Source of the DNA: Sva-07 sp038321235
Lineage (GTDB): Bacteria > Actinomycetota > Acidimicrobiia > Acidimicrobiales > Ilumatobacteraceae
NCBI GenBank assembly: GCA_038321235.1
Contig: JBBQEU010000073.1
Coordinates: 1-16,284 of the forward strand
DNA length: 16,284 bases
Reading direction: 5' to 3'
Part shown: piece after piece, positions 15,078 to 16,284 of the stretch
How the letters are laid out: each line of letters opens with the position of its first letter
Position numbering within the stretch: position 1 is the stretch's first letter
The notes under the pieces: generated by a model
Seen by the model: the letters and a program-made list of their open reading frames with translations, nothing else
What the model was told of the DNA's origin: nothing
Databases searched by the model: none
Made by a program: the position numbers and the translations under genes

Positions 15078-15464
15078 TCAATCGGCAAGGACGTTGCGGA
15101 TGGTGGCGACGACCTGGTCCGCAGTTGCGCCAGGCGTGATCACCGCAGCGATACCGGCAGCCATCAACGGCTCGACGTCCTGTTTGGGAACGATGCCGCC
15201 GACAACCACCGGAATCTCACTGCCCAGCTTTCGTACCTCGTCGACGACGAGCGGTGCCAGGGTCATGTGCGCGCCCGACAGCATCGACAGCCCGATCGCG
15301 TCGACATCTTCGTCGACAGCAGCCGAGGCGACGGTCTGGGGCGTCTGGAACAGCCCGGTGTAGATCACTTCGTAGCCCGCATCACGCAGGATGCGAGCGA
15401 CCACCTTGATGCCGCGATCGTGGCCGTCGAGACCGACCTTCGCAACCAGAATTCGTTCACTCAT
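15078..15464 (-). CDS. Stand-alone cobalamin-binding subunit of an acyl-CoA mutase (methylmalonyl-CoA mutase small subunit type)
   Basis: A 128-residue Rossmann-like B12-binding protein. The base-off/His-on signature is D13-x-H15-x-x-G18 (GLDGHDRG), followed by GLSMLSGAH (58-66) and VVVGGIVPKQD (87-96). This is the size of separate small subunits of split mutases, in contrast to the fused MutB type. Paired with the large subunit it would rearrange an acyl-CoA such as methylmalonyl-CoA or isobutyryl-CoA through adenosylcobalamin radical chemistry in the cytoplasm. The start is an ATG 7 bases after the large subunit's stop, with a good GAGG ribosome binding site, so the two are co-transcribed. 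Confidence 0.92.
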   Translation of the reverse strand: MSERILVAKVGLDGHDRGIKVVARILRDAGYEVIYTGLFQTPQTVASAAVDEDVDAIGLSMLSGAHMTLAPLVVDEVRKLGSEIPVVVGGIVPKQDVEPLMAAGIAAVITPGATADQVVATIRNVLAD

Positions 15465-15469
15465 CGGTG

Positions 15470-15473
15470 CCTC
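15470..15473 (-). promoter_or_regulatory. Ribosome binding site (GAGG) for the B12-binding subunit
   Basis: GAGG lies 5 bases before the ATG at 15464 and overlaps the TGA of the large subunit gene by two bases. It is one of the few clear Shine-Dalgarno sites in the window, at an operon-internal gene. Confidence 0.6.
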
Positions 15474-16284
15474 AGATCACGGGGACTTCGGTGTGGCGGC
15501 CGAACACGTCGGCCATGGTGGTCATCATTTCGCCGAGGGTGGCGTAGGCCGTGGATGCTTCGATCAGGGTGGGCATCAGGTTGATGTCGGGGTCGGCGGC
15601 TTCGGTTCGCAGTTTGGTGAGCACGTCGTCGACGGCGCTCTGGTTGCGGTCGTGGCGGATGGCGTCGAGTCGTTTGCGTTGGCGGGTTTCGTCTTCGTTG
15701 GAGATGCGCAGGATGTCGAGGTCGTCGTCGTCGTTGCCTTCGGTGAACCCGGACACCCCGACGATGATGCGTTCGCCTGTGTTGAACGTTCGTTCGAGTT
15801 CGTAGGCGGAGTCCGCGATGCGGCCTTGGAACCAGTTCTCGTCGATTCCGGTGATCACGCCGTCGAGCATCGAGCCTGAGCCGAATTCGTCGAGTGTGGC
15901 GAAGATCTCCTCTGCTCTGCGTTCCATCTCGTTGGTGAGTTCCTCGACGAAGTACGACCCGCCGAGCGGGTCGGCGACGTGGGTGACGTTGGTTTCGTGG
16001 GCGATCACCTGCTGGGTGCGCAGCGCGATGCGTGCAGCTTTCTCGGTGGGCAGGGCGAGCGCTTCGTCCATCGAGTTGGTGTGGAGTGATTGGGTGCCGC
16101 CGAGTACCCCGGCGAGTGCTTCGATGGCGGTGCGGACGATGTTGACTTCGGGTTGCTGCGCGGTGAGCGACACCCCGGCAGTCTGAGTGTGGAACCGCAA
16201 CTGCATCGAGCGCTCCAGCTGCGCGCCGTAGCGTTCTTTCATCCAGCGCGCCCAGATGCGGCGTGCTGCGCGGAGTTTGGCGAT
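15472..16284 (-). CDS. Acyl-CoA mutase large (catalytic) subunit, methylmalonyl-CoA mutase family, 5' end outside window
   Basis: The frame is open to the window edge and gives the last 270 residues. Recognisable mutase barrel motifs are RFHTQTAG, GVLGGTQSLHTNSMDEALALP, EKAARIALRTQQVIAHET and DPLGGSYFVEELT. The protein ends in FGRHTEVPVI without a B12 domain, which is instead encoded by the next gene. This is the split architecture known from archaea and many actinobacteria. The residues that discriminate methylmalonyl-, isobutyryl- and ethylmalonyl-CoA substrates lie mostly in the missing N-terminal half, so the substrate is open. The ATG at 16242 is internal; reading continues with IAKLRAARRIWARW upstream of it. 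Confidence 0.93.
   Translation of the reverse strand: MAKLRAARRIWARWMKERYGAQLERSMQLRFHTQTAGVSLTAQQPEVNIVRTAIEALAGVLGGTQSLHTNSMDEALALPTEKAARIALRTQQVIAHETNVTHVADPLGGSYFVEELTNEMERRAEEIFATLDEFGSGSMLDGVITGIDENWFQGRIADSAYELERTFNTGERIIVGVSGFTEGNDDDDLDILRISNEDETRQRKRLDAIRHDRNQSAVDDVLTKLRTEAADPDINLMPTLIEASTAYATLGEMMTTMADVFGRHTEVPVI

Noticed and set aside
15551..16186. Plus-strand open frames opposite the mutase large subunit
   Set aside because: They are Ser-rich shadows of a strongly conserved gene on the minus strand.

Overview
This is a 16.3 kb stretch of high-GC, gene-dense chromosomal DNA from what looks like an actinobacterium. The pointers are a DUF2510 membrane protein, a phoH-ybeY pair, a full-length UbiA-type MenA, many GTG starts, and TAnnnT (-10-like) hexamers 6-9 bases before start codons, as expected for leaderless transcripts. 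An Acidimicrobiia-like lineage (Ilumatobacter relatives) fits the general feel, but that is inference. I see no phage, plasmid, insertion sequence, tRNA, rRNA or CRISPR array.

Layout. Positions 1-1215 (minus) hold most of a secreted GH10-like glycoside hydrolase whose 3' end lies outside the window. Its catalytic motifs are altered. Diverging from it is a plus-strand run of phoH, ybeY, a DUF2510 multi-pass membrane protein, a VOC/glyoxalase-fold protein and an SDR oxidoreductase (1331-5315). A strong hairpin (5335-5392) separates the SDR from convergent menE.

Positions 5416-13303 form a menaquinone (vitamin K2) biosynthesis cluster spread over both strands: menE (-), menA (+), menH (-), a DsbA/FrnE-like thiol oxidoreductase (-), menD (+), a cyclase-family protein (+), menF (-) and menG (-). 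Together they cover isochorismate synthase (MenF), SEPHCHC synthase (MenD), SHCHC synthase (MenH), OSB-CoA ligase (MenE), prenylation (MenA) and C-methylation (MenG). menC and menB are not in the window. Between the convergent menA and menH lies a perfect 36-bp inverted repeat that supplies both stop codons. dsbA has no stop before menH and overlaps it by 205 bases.

Positions 13309-16284 (minus) hold a cobalamin-dependent acyl-CoA mutase in split form (large subunit, cut by the window edge, then a stand-alone B12-binding subunit), followed by an acyl-CoA synthetase that runs almost directly into menG-menF.

I found no clearly new multi-gene system. The points most worth a second look are the palindrome at the menA/menH junction, the GH10 protein lacking the usual acid/base Glu, the dsbA/menH overlap, the cyclase with a changed metal motif, and the recurring TAnnnT-start spacing.
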